Shown piece by piece: positions 42,089 to 50,926 of a stretch of 64,000 nt of DNA. This DNA comes from CALAED01 sp937891035. GTDB taxonomy: Bacteria; Actinomycetota; Actinomycetes; Streptosporangiales; Streptosporangiaceae. Numbering within the stretch: position 1 is the first letter of the stretch; each line of letters opens with the position of its first letter. A program made the position numbers and the translations under genes. The notes beneath the pieces were generated by a model. That model saw nothing but the letters and a program-made list of their open reading frames with translations, had not been told where the DNA came from and searched no databases. The stretch is from the NCBI GenBank assembly GCA_035642125.1, contig DASQSZ010000328.1, positions 1-64,000 of the forward strand, read 5' to 3'.

Positions 42089-43303
42089 ATGAATCGCACA
42101 GGACCCCCGGAATGGCCGGCGACGCTAGACGTACCAGCCTTGCTCCAACGAGGGTGGACGCCGACTCCTTTTCGCCAGTTCGTAGTGAAAATTCACAGCC
42201 GATGTAATCTGGCGTGCGACTACTGCTATGTCTATGCAATGGCCGACCGGACCTGGCGTTCGCGGGCTCGGGTCATGTCCGGCGAAACCGTTCGCCAGCT
42301 CGCCGCCCGGATGGCCGAGCACGCTCACACACACGGCCTCGAGTCCATGGAGCTGGTCTTGCACGGTGGCGAGCCGCTGCTCGCGGGGCGACAATTCGTC
42401 CGGTTTCTCATCGAGACCGTGCGTCGGGAGGCCACCGGGGTCGAGGTGCGTCCAGTGCTCCAAACCAACGCGGTCCTTCTCGATCGCGCCTGGTTGCACC
42501 TGTGCGACGAGCTCGGGATCCGGGTCGGGATCAGTCTCGACGGGGACTCGGCCGCGCATGACCGGCACCGCCACGGCCCCGGCGGACGAGGCAGTTACGC
42601 CGCGGTCGCACGCGCTCTAGAGCCGCTGACCAAGCCCGCTTTCCGGCACCTTTTCGGCGGCCTGCTGTGCACGGTGGACCTGCGTAACGATCCGCTGGTC
42701 ACTTACGAGTCGCTGCGCGCGTTCGACCCGCCGGCCATCGACTTCCTGCTTCCGCACGGCCATTGGTCGGCCCCGCCACCGGGACACGATCCCAATGGCG
42801 CCCCGTACGCCGCCTGGTTGAACCAGATTTTCGACCTCTGGTACCAGGCATCGGTCCAGGAGACCGCTGTCCGGCTGTTCACGGAGATCATTCAACTGGT
42901 CCTCGGCGGGGCCTCCTCCAGTGAGGAAATCGGCCTTTCTCCAGTCGTCTCCGTCACCGTGGAGACCGACGGCGAGATCGAGCAGTCCGATCTGTTGAAG
43001 TCGGTGTTCGACGGTGCCCCTGCCACCGGACTGCATGTGGCGCGTGACTCCTTCGACGCCGCGCTGCTCCTGCCGGAGATCGTGGCCAGGCAGATCGGCG
43101 CCGCTGCCTTGTGCGAGACGTGCGCGGCGTGCCCCGAAAGGCGGGTCTGCGGAGCCGGGCTCTACGTCCATCGCTACCGTCCCGGCGCCGGGTTCGCAAA
43201 CCCTTCCATTTACTGCGCGGACTTGCTCGCGCTGATTTCTCATATCCGTCGTGTCGTCCAGGCCGACGTCACCGAACTCATCCAGGGTTGCGCACCAGCA
43301 TGA
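42089..43303 (+). CDS. fxsB: FxsB-like cyclophane radical SAM/SPASM maturase
   Basis: The product is 404 residues. WTPTPFRQFVVKIHSRCNLACDYCYVY carries the radical SAM cluster (Cys 39, 43, 46), followed by LVLHGGEPLL, VGISLDGD and a SPASM-type C-terminal block with ETCAACPERRVCGAGLYVHRY and PSIYC. This matches FxsB, which joins an aromatic ring to the side chain two residues on, forming a three-residue cyclophane in a ribosomal peptide. ATG 42089 is chosen; an in-frame ATG at 42065 is possible. The ATGA overlap couples it to the HExxH gene. Its substrate is most likely the small peptide at 47699-47860. Confidence 0.9.
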   Translation: MNRTGPPEWPATLDVPALLQRGWTPTPFRQFVVKIHSRCNLACDYCYVYAMADRTWRSRARVMSGETVRQLAARMAEHAHTHGLESMELVLHGGEPLLAGRQFVRFLIETVRREATGVEVRPVLQTNAVLLDRAWLHLCDELGIRVGISLDGDSAAHDRHRHGPGGRGSYAAVARALEPLTKPAFRHLFGGLLCTVDLRNDPLVTYESLRAFDPPAIDFLLPHGHWSAPPPGHDPNGAPYAAWLNQIFDLWYQASVQETAVRLFTEIIQLVLGGASSSEEIGLSPVVSVTVETDGEIEQSDLLKSVFDGAPATGLHVARDSFDAALLLPEIVARQIGAAALCETCAACPERRVCGAGLYVHRYRPGAGFANPSIYCADLLALISHIRRVVQADVTELIQGCAPA

Positions 43304-44637
43304 ATGGCATCACGACGCATACAGTCCCTGCGTCCACCTTCGCCGAGTTCGCGGCCGGGCGGGGCGGCCGCGACGGGATCGCGTTGCTGACCGCCGCCGA
43401 GTACAGCAAGCATCTCCTGCTTATTAGGGGCGTTCGAGACCATGCCCGTACGGCCGGCCACCCGCAAAGCGAAGCGGCGGGCGCCGCCTACGCGGAGCTT
43501 GCCCGTCTGCAGGCGCGGGCACCGGATGCCGTCAATGCCGTGTTGACCTACCCGTCCGTGGGGGCCTGGGCGCTGCACACTCTGAAGGCGCTGGACCGCC
43601 CCGGCGCCACCGAGGCGTTTCCCGCGCAGCTCGGCGGCATCGCCGCGGCGGCGGCGATCCAGGCGGGACTCGCCGGCGAGGTGGACGTACCGGTCATCGA
43701 CGGGGCCGCCAGCCTGCCATCGCTCGGCAGGATCACCGGGCTCGACGGCGTTGACCGGGTACGCATTCGGTCCGGTCGGCCGAACGCACAGGCCCAGCGG
43801 CTCGGAGGATTTTGCTGGCCCTTCGACGATGTGCCGGGTTGGGAGCCACTGCGCCGCGTGACGGTTGGCGCCGGCGCGACTCGGTTGTCGATCTTCGTCG
43901 ATGACGTCGAGCCCTACCGCGCGCCAGGCCTGCCGAATCTCCGCGGCAGGCTCACCGACACCCAGATGTCCCGGTGGCGGGACCTGCTCGAACCCGCGTG
44001 GGAGTTGCTCACCCGGCACCACTCCGGGGTCGCTGACGAGATCGCGGCCTGTATCCGGACGCTCGTCCCCCTCTGCCCCCCACCCTCGGGACTGAACAGC
44101 TCCACCTCCCGGGAGACGTTCGGTAGCGTGGCGGTTTCCGACCCACCCGATCCGGTGACGCTGGCGGTGACCCTCGCGCACGAAGTGCAGCACGCCAAGA
44201 TGTCGGCGCTGCTGGATATGGTGCCGATGATCGCTTCCGGCGGTGGTGAGGCGCGTTTCTACGCTCCCTGGCGAGCTGATCCGCGGCCGCTGAGCGGGTT
44301 GCTGCAAGGCATCTACGCCCACCTCGCCGTCGTCGCGTTCTGGCACCGCCAGCGGGCCGTCGAACGCGCCGGTGCCGAGGTACGGGCCAACCGGGAGTTC
44401 GCCCATTGGCGGGACGCCACGGCCGAGGTCGTACGCACGGTGCTGGGGTCCGGCCGGCTCACGAAGTCCGGTGAAGCGTTCGTGACAGGTGTCTCCCGCG
44501 CGCTGTCGCCTTATCTCGACGAGCGGGTCCCCGCCGGAATCTCAGCGGAGGTACGCCGCATCGCCCGGCGACATCGAGCCCAGTGGCTGCGAGAACACGG
44601 GACGGGCTTTCGTCATACCGCGTCAGCCGACAGCTGA
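43300..44637 (+). CDS. HExxH-type peptide beta-hydroxylase candidate
   Basis: The product is 445 residues. The central motif is TLAHEVQHAKMSALLDM (HExxH at 294-298), with SGGGEARFYAPWRADPRPLSGLLQGIYAHLAVVAFW after it. Proteins of this kind sit beside, or fused to, FxsB-type radical SAM enzymes. They have been shown to be iron/alpha-ketoglutarate peptide beta-hydroxylases rather than peptidases, as the HExxH motif would suggest. Most of the long N-terminal helical part is likely for peptide binding. It is translationally coupled to the maturase and would hydroxylate the same precursor. Confidence 0.8.
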   Translation: MNGITTHTVPASTFAEFAAGRGGRDGIALLTAAEYSKHLLLIRGVRDHARTAGHPQSEAAGAAYAELARLQARAPDAVNAVLTYPSVGAWALHTLKALDRPGATEAFPAQLGGIAAAAAIQAGLAGEVDVPVIDGAASLPSLGRITGLDGVDRVRIRSGRPNAQAQRLGGFCWPFDDVPGWEPLRRVTVGAGATRLSIFVDDVEPYRAPGLPNLRGRLTDTQMSRWRDLLEPAWELLTRHHSGVADEIAACIRTLVPLCPPPSGLNSSTSRETFGSVAVSDPPDPVTLAVTLAHEVQHAKMSALLDMVPMIASGGGEARFYAPWRADPRPLSGLLQGIYAHLAVVAFWHRQRAVERAGAEVRANREFAHWRDATAEVVRTVLGSGRLTKSGEAFVTGVSRALSPYLDERVPAGISAEVRRIARRHRAQWLREHGTGFRHTASADS

Positions 44638-44695
44638 GGCGGCACCGAACCCGGCACCCGCGCCGCCGCGGCGATGACGTGAGCGTACGGGCTGA
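44638..44695. terminator. Possible bidirectional terminator between convergent genes
   Basis: The 58-base gap between the HExxH gene (plus) and the STAND gene (minus) holds GC-rich complementary arms (GGCGGC near 44640 and GCCGCC near 44665). The loop is long and no U-run follows, so this is a weak call. Confidence 0.2.
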
Positions 44696-46645
44696 TCACG
44701 AAGTCGCCCGCGTCCCGGCGAGCCGCTCGGCCTCGGCGCGCAGGTGCGATGGGAGGGCGGGATTGCCGGCGTCCAACGCCCGGCGGGCCAGTTCCCACGC
44801 CAGCGGCGATCCAGATCCGCCGCGCAGTTCGGTGGCCCTTGCGACCCGCAACAGTACGGGGCCGCTTTCGCCCCCGTCGGCGAGGGCGTCCGCGGCCTCC
44901 TGCTCGGCGGCGTCCAGCCTTCCCACGAGGGCCAGGGCCAGCGCCCGTGCGGCAAGTGTCTCGGCGCCTTGTCCACGCCGAGCCCGGTCGAGGTCGCGCA
45001 GCGCCGACACGGCCTCGCCCAAGTCGGAGAGGATCTCGCCGCGCAGCCGAAGCGCCTCAATGAGGTTGCCGCGGTCGGCGAGCACCCCGTCTAGGACGAT
45101 CACCGCGGAGCGCGGCTGCCCGCTGAACCACAACGCGGTCGCCAGCGCCACGTGCGCGGGGGCGTTGCCAGGTTCGCGCCGCACGGCCGCGCGCAAGGTC
45201 GACACGGCTTGGGAGTATCGGCCGCAGGTCAGTTCTAGTCGCCCCCGCCGGCCGAGGACGCGACCGACCGCCGACGACTCCCGGAGCACTTCGTACAAGT
45301 CCGCCGCGGTCCGGTAGTGCTGTTCGGCCTCGGCCGTCTCCCCCATCGCCAGGGCGATCTGCCCGAGCAGCTCCTCGGCGCGCGCGCGTGGCCTCAGCTG
45401 GCCGGCGGCCGCTTCGACCGCGCGCCGGGCCTGGTCGCGGGCGAACTCGAGTGTCTCTTCCTCCAGCGCGAGAACGGCCGCTTCCAAATACTCGGCGGCG
45501 TCGGCTTGGAGCAGAGGTTTGATCAACCGGTCGTGCTGGAGCTCGTACCACCGAGAACCGCGGATGCGCTCCGCGCGCAGGATCCGTTCGTTCTCCAGAT
45601 CGCGGACGATCGCGTTCGGCATGCCGGCCGTGTGGGAGATGCCTTCATAGGCCGTACCGCGCGTGCCGAGCTCTGTGATGAAGGTCTGCTGCAGCCAGCT
45701 CCGTAGCCGGACGACGGGCAGGCCATGCCGCCGCCCCACCGTAGTCAGCGCCTCTTGGCAGAACGCCGCGAGGAACTGATCGACATCGACATATTCTCGG
45801 ATGTGCCCGGTGGTGATCACCCGCACCTCGGGCGGCAACGTAGCCCACAGCGAGGTGCACGCGAGCTGGAGCTGAACGGGTTCGACAGTGTCAGTCATGG
45901 TGACGACCTCGTCGCCGAGCGCGTCGGTCATCCGTATCGTTCGGAGCTCGTCGACCAACAGCTCCGCGGCATCGGGCGAGAACATGCGTTCGGTGCGGGC
46001 CATGGGGAGCCGGGCTGCGTCAAGGGCGGCCGCGCGGGAAAGAGGAGCGAGCTGGAACCGGGCTCTGGCGCCGTGCCCGAGCCAGTCCTCATACGGAAGG
46101 AGCGCGGCGAGATGGTCCTCGCGAATCGACAGCAGCAGCCGAAGCCCGCGCTGTTCGGAAAGCAGCGCCGACAGCTCGGCGATGAACTCCTCGCGTTCGC
46201 GCACGAATAACGGAGCGTCGAGGAACAACTCCTCAGCCTGATCGATCGCGATGAGAACGGGCATCGGGTCGCCATAGCGATCGGTGAGCCGGCCGCGAGC
46301 GTCCAGCACCTCTCGCAGACTATGCGCCGCCGGATCGGCGAGGTCCGGCCACGAGACCAGCAGGGCGCCGAGGTAAGGATTGCGAGAGGCGATGCCGGGG
46401 GCGAGTGCCAGCCGGCCTGGCGGCCACACGTCCATTCGCCGGCGATCGAGCAACGGGATCAGCCCGGCGTGAAGCAATGAGGTCTTGCCCACCCCGGACG
46501 GTCCGTACAGTACGGTCAGCCGGTTACTCTGCCACAGGGCCGCGATTTCCTGTGACTCTGAAACCCTTCCGTAGAACAGATCGTTGTCGGCTTCGCTGTA
46601 GGCACGCAGCCCCACGTACGGCCAGAAGCGGGACTGCTCAGTCAT
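44696..46645 (-). CDS. STAND NTPase with TPR repeats
   Basis: The product is 649 residues. It opens with FWPYVGLRAYSEADNDLFYGR, the hallmark of the nSTAND1 group, followed by Walker A GPSGVGKTS (48-56), Walker B VLIAIDQAEELF and LLLSIREDHLAAL. From about residue 390 the rest is TPR-like helical repeats (AEQHYRTAADLYEVL, LRAAVRREPGNAPAHVALATAL). STAND proteins switch on by oligomerising after sensing a signal, often in anti-phage immunity. It overlaps the SIR2 gene's stop by four bases, so the pair is probably made together as sensor and effector. Confidence 0.88.
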   Translation of the reverse strand: MTEQSRFWPYVGLRAYSEADNDLFYGRVSESQEIAALWQSNRLTVLYGPSGVGKTSLLHAGLIPLLDRRRMDVWPPGRLALAPGIASRNPYLGALLVSWPDLADPAAHSLREVLDARGRLTDRYGDPMPVLIAIDQAEELFLDAPLFVREREEFIAELSALLSEQRGLRLLLSIREDHLAALLPYEDWLGHGARARFQLAPLSRAAALDAARLPMARTERMFSPDAAELLVDELRTIRMTDALGDEVVTMTDTVEPVQLQLACTSLWATLPPEVRVITTGHIREYVDVDQFLAAFCQEALTTVGRRHGLPVVRLRSWLQQTFITELGTRGTAYEGISHTAGMPNAIVRDLENERILRAERIRGSRWYELQHDRLIKPLLQADAAEYLEAAVLALEEETLEFARDQARRAVEAAAGQLRPRARAEELLGQIALAMGETAEAEQHYRTAADLYEVLRESSAVGRVLGRRGRLELTCGRYSQAVSTLRAAVRREPGNAPAHVALATALWFSGQPRSAVIVLDGVLADRGNLIEALRLRGEILSDLGEAVSALRDLDRARRGQGAETLAARALALALVGRLDAAEQEAADALADGGESGPVLLRVARATELRGGSGSPLAWELARRALDAGNPALPSHLRAEAERLAGTRATS

Positions 46646-47526
46646 GAGCCGACTCCGGTACGTGCGCGCACTTCGGCGGTGAAGTCCGCCGCCGTCCCCC
46701 AGAAGATGGAGATGCGCCAGTCCTCGAGGTAGCTCTGCAGGTAGCTTTTGGCCCGCTCCTCGGCGTCGTCGGTGCCACCGCTAACCGGCGGCGGCAACTG
46801 AACGCTGATGCTCCGCCGCTGATGGATGTCGGGGATGTTGCGCAGCAGACCGACGAACAGCACAAGGAACGTCCAGTCCTGGAGGCTGTAACCGAGGAAC
46901 AGCAGCGGTTTGTTGGTCAGCGCGGTCAGGACGGGAGGCGGGAGCAGCCGGCGACCGCCGTCCCCACGCGCCACCGAGACATTCACCAGAAACTCCAGGT
47001 AGTCGCGCTGGGTGAGGACAAGCGACTGAGGTTTGGACCAGCTGCCGTGCAGGTGGTAGACGAGCGGGCGACTCGCGTCGGTGACCTGGTACTCCGATCC
47101 GGCTGACCGGCGAGACGTTGAGTCATACCAGCGGCAGATCGCCGCTCTCGGCTGCTTGCCGGCCATCCGGAGCGCTTTGGTCAGGTAGTCGTCGTAGTTG
47201 GTCGTTAAAAAGACCGGGAGGGGGAATTCGGCGAGCAGCGCGTGCGGCTCGGTCGGCGCGGCGTAGTCCGGTGGATCGGCGGCCGCGAGTTCACGACAAA
47301 CTAACTGTTTCAGATAGGTCGGATCGCGTCTTATGAATGACGCATACTGCATGACCCGCGGCAAATCTTCATGATCATCAAATGGATAATCGCACGCCGC
47401 GGCCCAGTCGCGGCTCATTGCCGGACCGGTCGGCAGCACGCCAGAGCATGCGCCCGCCCCGAGAAAAGGGGTGCAATCACCATTGGTCAGCTGATCGATG
47501 AGCCGAAGCCAGTCAGATTCGTCCAA
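46642..47526 (-). CDS. SIR2-like protein, probable NAD hydrolase
   Basis: The product is 294 residues. It has the NAD-site blocks of SIR2-like immune effectors: PFLGAGACSG (20-29), VFLTTNYDDYL (Asn110, Asp112) and VYHLHGSW (His160), then LLFLGYSLQDW. Members of this group in phage defence deplete NAD on activation. The start is TTG 47526 with GGGGGAGG four bases before it; no better start exists. The gene follows the precursor peptide gene by 172 bases on the same strand and is coupled to the STAND gene after it. Canonical FxSxx loci use a TIR-like protein, FxsC, another NADase-type fold. Confidence 0.88.
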   Translation of the reverse strand: MDESDWLRLIDQLTNGDCTPFLGAGACSGVLPTGPAMSRDWAAACDYPFDDHEDLPRVMQYASFIRRDPTYLKQLVCRELAAADPPDYAAPTEPHALLAEFPLPVFLTTNYDDYLTKALRMAGKQPRAAICRWYDSTSRRSAGSEYQVTDASRPLVYHLHGSWSKPQSLVLTQRDYLEFLVNVSVARGDGGRRLLPPPVLTALTNKPLLFLGYSLQDWTFLVLFVGLLRNIPDIHQRRSISVQLPPPVSGGTDDAEERAKSYLQSYLEDWRISIFWGTAADFTAEVRARTGVGS

Positions 47527-47698
47527 GACACCTCCCCCAGGAATCTATCTGGAGAATCGCCCGGTGTGTGTATCATGTGACACGTTCGGCGAAACGGGAG
47601 CAGGCGGGACCGCCCGGGACGGCGACGCCGGCCCGGTTTGGGCTGCGACCGTGGGCCGCCGGTGCGGGTATGGGCCGGCGACCGCCAGGCATCAGTCG
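47527..47698. other. Spacer between precursor gene and SIR2 gene
   Basis: These 172 bases hold GC-rich, partly complementary arms (GCCGGCCC near 47627 and GGGCCGCCGG near 47652) that could fold in the minus-strand RNA, and a short AT-richer patch near 47560-47580. Such spacers often let a precursor peptide be made in excess over later genes. No gene is present. Confidence 0.3.
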
Positions 47699-47860
47699 TC
47701 ATGTCATAGCGCTGAAGCCGGCCATGGGCTCATGTGGGTCGTCCAGAATCCTGCGGAGCGCCGTTCCCAAAGCAGTGTCACCTAGTTTGTCCACGTCATG
47801 TAGGGACAAATCGGACAAATCGATTAGATCACTGCTGAGATCGGCAGGCTTTTCGGGCAT
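47699..47860 (-). CDS. fxsA: FxsA-like cyclophane precursor peptide (53 aa, FSAMT end)
   Basis: The product is 53 residues, too short for ordinary length cut-offs. AAGGAG (47866-47871) stands five bases before ATG 47860. The leader reads LIDLSDLSLHDVDKLGDTAL, then GTALRRILDD, the conserved FxsA leader style (acidic/leucine pattern, then LRRIL), and the peptide ends EPMAGFSAMT. Standard FxsA peptides end F-x-S-x-x, with Phe and Ser bridged by FxsB. Here Ser is next to Phe and Ala takes the bridged place, so the crosslink may differ. FxsB and HExxH enzymes lie 3 kb away and FxsT is divergent. Confidence 0.85.
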   Translation of the reverse strand: MPEKPADLSSDLIDLSDLSLHDVDKLGDTALGTALRRILDDPHEPMAGFSAMT

Positions 47861-48315
47861 GACAGCTCCTTGGTACGCGTGACCAGTGCGCTAATCCTTC
47901 CATGCGGAGGGTGTGTCGGGAGACGGTGCGGATTGTCTGGGCATCCCGGTCAACCTGACCAAACCGGTCGCGCCGCGAGCCGGCTGTGCTCCCGTCGGCA
48001 CTGAGATCGCTGCCGCATCCTCCGTGACATGGGAGGTCATGATCTGCCGGGCGGCGGGCGCATATGAGGTTGACAGAGGCTGTCTGATTAGCCGCCCTCA
48101 AGGTCTTCTCGGCGTCCCCTGGCTCCGCAGCCAGCGGCCCGACTCGCTGATCGAGCGACAGGCGCGCACAGCGATCAACGTCTCTGCGAAAGCGCGGCCC
48201 AGCGGGCCCTACGTTGGAGCGCGCCAAAGGATCAACTGAAGACTCACCGTGTGTATGTGGCAACCGAACAGCACCACGTGATAGTCGTAAATGCGTACTC
48301 ATGGAGGTGATCAGA
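47861..48315. promoter_or_regulatory. Divergent region between precursor and fxsT
   Basis: This gap of 455 bases should carry the promoters of the precursor/SIR2/STAND unit (minus) and of fxsT (plus). Open frames crossing it lack ribosome sites and look like shadows. For fxsT the Shine-Dalgarno GGAGGTGATC at 48303-48312 is a full-length match to the 16S rRNA tail. I could not fix -10 and -35 boxes with confidence. Confidence 0.45.
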
Positions 48316-50835
48316 ATGACGACGCTTCAACCGTCCGCAAGCGGGCGTCTCCCCGAAGTGTGGGGAAAGGTCCCTCCGCGCAATAAGAACTTCACCGGTC
48401 GAGATGAGCTTCTGGAGCGGTTGTGGGGCGGAATTTCAACCGACGTCACGGCGGTCGTGCCCCACGCGCTGCATGGCCTCGGCGGAGTCGGTAAAACGCA
48501 GCTGGCCATCGAGTTCGCTTACCGTTACCGCTCTCACTACGACGTCGTGTGGTGGATCTCCGCCGACCAAATCGAGCTCGTCCGGCCGGCCCTGGCGGGG
48601 CTTGCCCCGCACCTCGGCCTGCCGCCCGCCTCCGCAACCGGCATCGAGGAAGCCGCACAGGCCGTGCTCAACGCATTGCGCCTGGGCCGCCCCTACAGCC
48701 GCTACTTAATCGTCTTCGATAACGCGGACCAGCCTGAAGACCTCACCGACCTGCTCCCCCAGGGGCCAGGACATGTCCTGATCACCTCCCGCAATCACCG
48801 CTGGGAAGGCGTGGTGGACACGGTGGCCGTCAACGTGTTCAGCCGAGCCGAGAGCATCGCCTTCCTCAACAAGCGGATTCCCGGCAAGCTCAGCGAGGAA
48901 GACGCCGATGTGCTCGCGGAGGAGCTGGGCGACCTTCCCCTTGCGCTCGAGCAGGCCAGCGCGCTGCAGGTCGAGACCGGCATGTCCGTCAAGCAATACC
49001 TCCGTGTTCTGTCCGAACACGCCGGCCGGCTGTTGTCTGAAGGCAAACCGCTCGACTACCCCGTCTCGATGACGGCAGTGTGGTCGCTCTCGGTGGCCGC
49101 GCTGACCGAAAGCCTGCCCGAAGCGCTCAACGTGCTCCAATGCTGTGCCTTCTTCGGGCCCGAACCGATTCCACGGGACGTCTTCGGGCCGATCCCCAAG
49201 GCTTACGGCACCGCCTGGCTCGAAGACATCCTCGAAGATCCCATCCTGCTGGGCAAGGCGATCCGTGAGCTCGGACGGTACGCCCTTGCCCGGATCGACC
49301 CGGTCGATGGCACCATTCAGGTGCACAGACTCATCCAGGCACTCATCCGAGGCAGCCTCAGGCCCGAAGAGCATGAGCTCATCCGGCACGAGGTCCATCT
49401 GCTGCTGGCCGCCGCGGTCCCGGCCAGCCCGGATGACACCGCGAACTGGGGGCGGTACTTTGAGTTGCTGGCCCACATCCGACCCGCGGACGTGGCCCGC
49501 TGCACGCAGCCACCGATTCGCAACTTCGCGCTCAGCGTCGTGCGTTACCTCTACAGCTCCGGCGGATACGCCTCGGCCCGCGCGCTCGCCGAAGAATTGA
49601 TCCAGCGATGGCGCCGTGACTCGGGTCCCGAGGACCACGAGGTTCTGGTCGCCAGGCGGCACCTGGGCGTCGCACTGCTCCAGCTCGGCAAGTATGCCGA
49701 GGCGTACGAGCTGAACCGCGAGACCCTTGAGATACTTCGCCGGGTCTACGGCCCCGATGATGAGGAAACTCTCCGGGTCACCAACAATCATGGCGCCGAT
49801 CTACGGGCCCGCGGCGACTTCCGAGCCGCTTTGGAACACGACCGAGATTCCAGCCGCAGACACGCCGCACGCTGGGGCGAGACTAACTGGCGCACCCTGC
49901 GCACGATCAACAACCTCGCGGTCGACCACGGCTTGATAAGCGACTACGAGACCGCGCGCCAATTGCACGAACAGGCCTACCGCGGCAGTGGTCGCGGATC
50001 GGGCGTCGGCGCCGTCGATCGGGTCATCTGGCTGAACGGGCTTGCCCGCACCGTCCGGCTCGGCGGTCAGTACGGTGAGGCGGTCAACCTCGGAGACGAC
50101 GCCTATGCTTTCGCGCTCAGGGAACTTGGCGCGGAACACCTGTGGACGCTACGCACCGCGAAGGACCTCTCGATAGCGATGCGGAGAGCCGGAAAGGTGG
50201 AGGAGGGACTCGAACTAGGCAAGGAAGCCTACGACCGAATATTGCGCATTTTCGGCTACGACCATCCCGACGCCCTGGCCGCGGCAATGAACCTGGCCAA
50301 CGCGCTGCGCGCCGTCGACCGGATCGACGAGGCCTTGGAGCTCGCCCGCGACACCTCCCACCGTTACCCCCGGATCTACGGAGAAGATCACCCCTTCTAC
50401 CAGGGCTGCTCGATCAATTTGGCGCTGCTGCTGCGCGTGCACGGTGAGCCGGCCGCGGCCAGGGACCTCGACTATGCGTCCTTGAAGGGACTCAAGCAGT
50501 CGGTCGGCCGTAATCATCACTACACCCTGACCTGTGCGGTCAACCTCACCAACGACTACGCCGACCTGGGGGATCATCAGACCGCGCGAGAGTTGGGCCT
50601 AGATGCCCGAGACCGCCTTACCGCGCTGCTCGGCGCCGACCACCCGCTGACCCTGGCGTGTTGTGCCAACCTCTCCATCGACCTTCACGCCCTTGGGGAG
50701 GGCACCGAGGGCGACCAACTCAGGGAGCACGTCATGGACAGGTACGAGGAGGTGCTCCCCGCCGGCCATCCGGACATGGTCGTGGCATCCCGCGGTCACC
50801 GCCTCGATTTCGACTTCGACCCGCCCCCGATCTGA
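48316..50835 (+). CDS. fxsT: FxsT-like NB-ARC/TPR protein
   Basis: The product is 839 residues. PEVWGKVPPRNKNFTGRDELLERL is the typical FxsT opening. The NB-ARC core has GLGGVGKTQ (Walker A, 54-62), YLIVFDNADQPEDL (Walker B), VLITSRN and GDLPLALEQASAL. The second half is a run of about 42-residue TPR units (DHEVLVARRHLGVALLQLGKYAEAYEL and similar). FxsT is a fixed partner of FxSxx-COOH peptide loci, with a presumed sensor or regulatory role not yet worked out. ATG 48316 is set by the near-perfect GGAGGTGATC ahead of it. It diverges from the precursor gene. Confidence 0.93.
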   Translation: MTTLQPSASGRLPEVWGKVPPRNKNFTGRDELLERLWGGISTDVTAVVPHALHGLGGVGKTQLAIEFAYRYRSHYDVVWWISADQIELVRPALAGLAPHLGLPPASATGIEEAAQAVLNALRLGRPYSRYLIVFDNADQPEDLTDLLPQGPGHVLITSRNHRWEGVVDTVAVNVFSRAESIAFLNKRIPGKLSEEDADVLAEELGDLPLALEQASALQVETGMSVKQYLRVLSEHAGRLLSEGKPLDYPVSMTAVWSLSVAALTESLPEALNVLQCCAFFGPEPIPRDVFGPIPKAYGTAWLEDILEDPILLGKAIRELGRYALARIDPVDGTIQVHRLIQALIRGSLRPEEHELIRHEVHLLLAAAVPASPDDTANWGRYFELLAHIRPADVARCTQPPIRNFALSVVRYLYSSGGYASARALAEELIQRWRRDSGPEDHEVLVARRHLGVALLQLGKYAEAYELNRETLEILRRVYGPDDEETLRVTNNHGADLRARGDFRAALEHDRDSSRRHAARWGETNWRTLRTINNLAVDHGLISDYETARQLHEQAYRGSGRGSGVGAVDRVIWLNGLARTVRLGGQYGEAVNLGDDAYAFALRELGAEHLWTLRTAKDLSIAMRRAGKVEEGLELGKEAYDRILRIFGYDHPDALAAAMNLANALRAVDRIDEALELARDTSHRYPRIYGEDHPFYQGCSINLALLLRVHGEPAAARDLDYASLKGLKQSVGRNHHYTLTCAVNLTNDYADLGDHQTARELGLDARDRLTALLGADHPLTLACCANLSIDLHALGEGTEGDQLREHVMDRYEEVLPAGHPDMVVASRGHRLDFDFDPPPI

Positions 50836-50926
50836 TCCACGCCGCCCCATTTCCGCTCCCCGCTCCCCGCTCCCCGCTCCCGCGACGACCGGAGCAGTCG
50901 GTTCGACTCATCGGAGACGCAGTCAG

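Noticed and set aside
47829..48302. 157-codon minus-strand frame across the fxsA/fxsT gap
   Set aside because: It overlaps the precursor gene in another frame and lacks a Shine-Dalgarno; the precursor frame has both a ribosome site and a family pattern.
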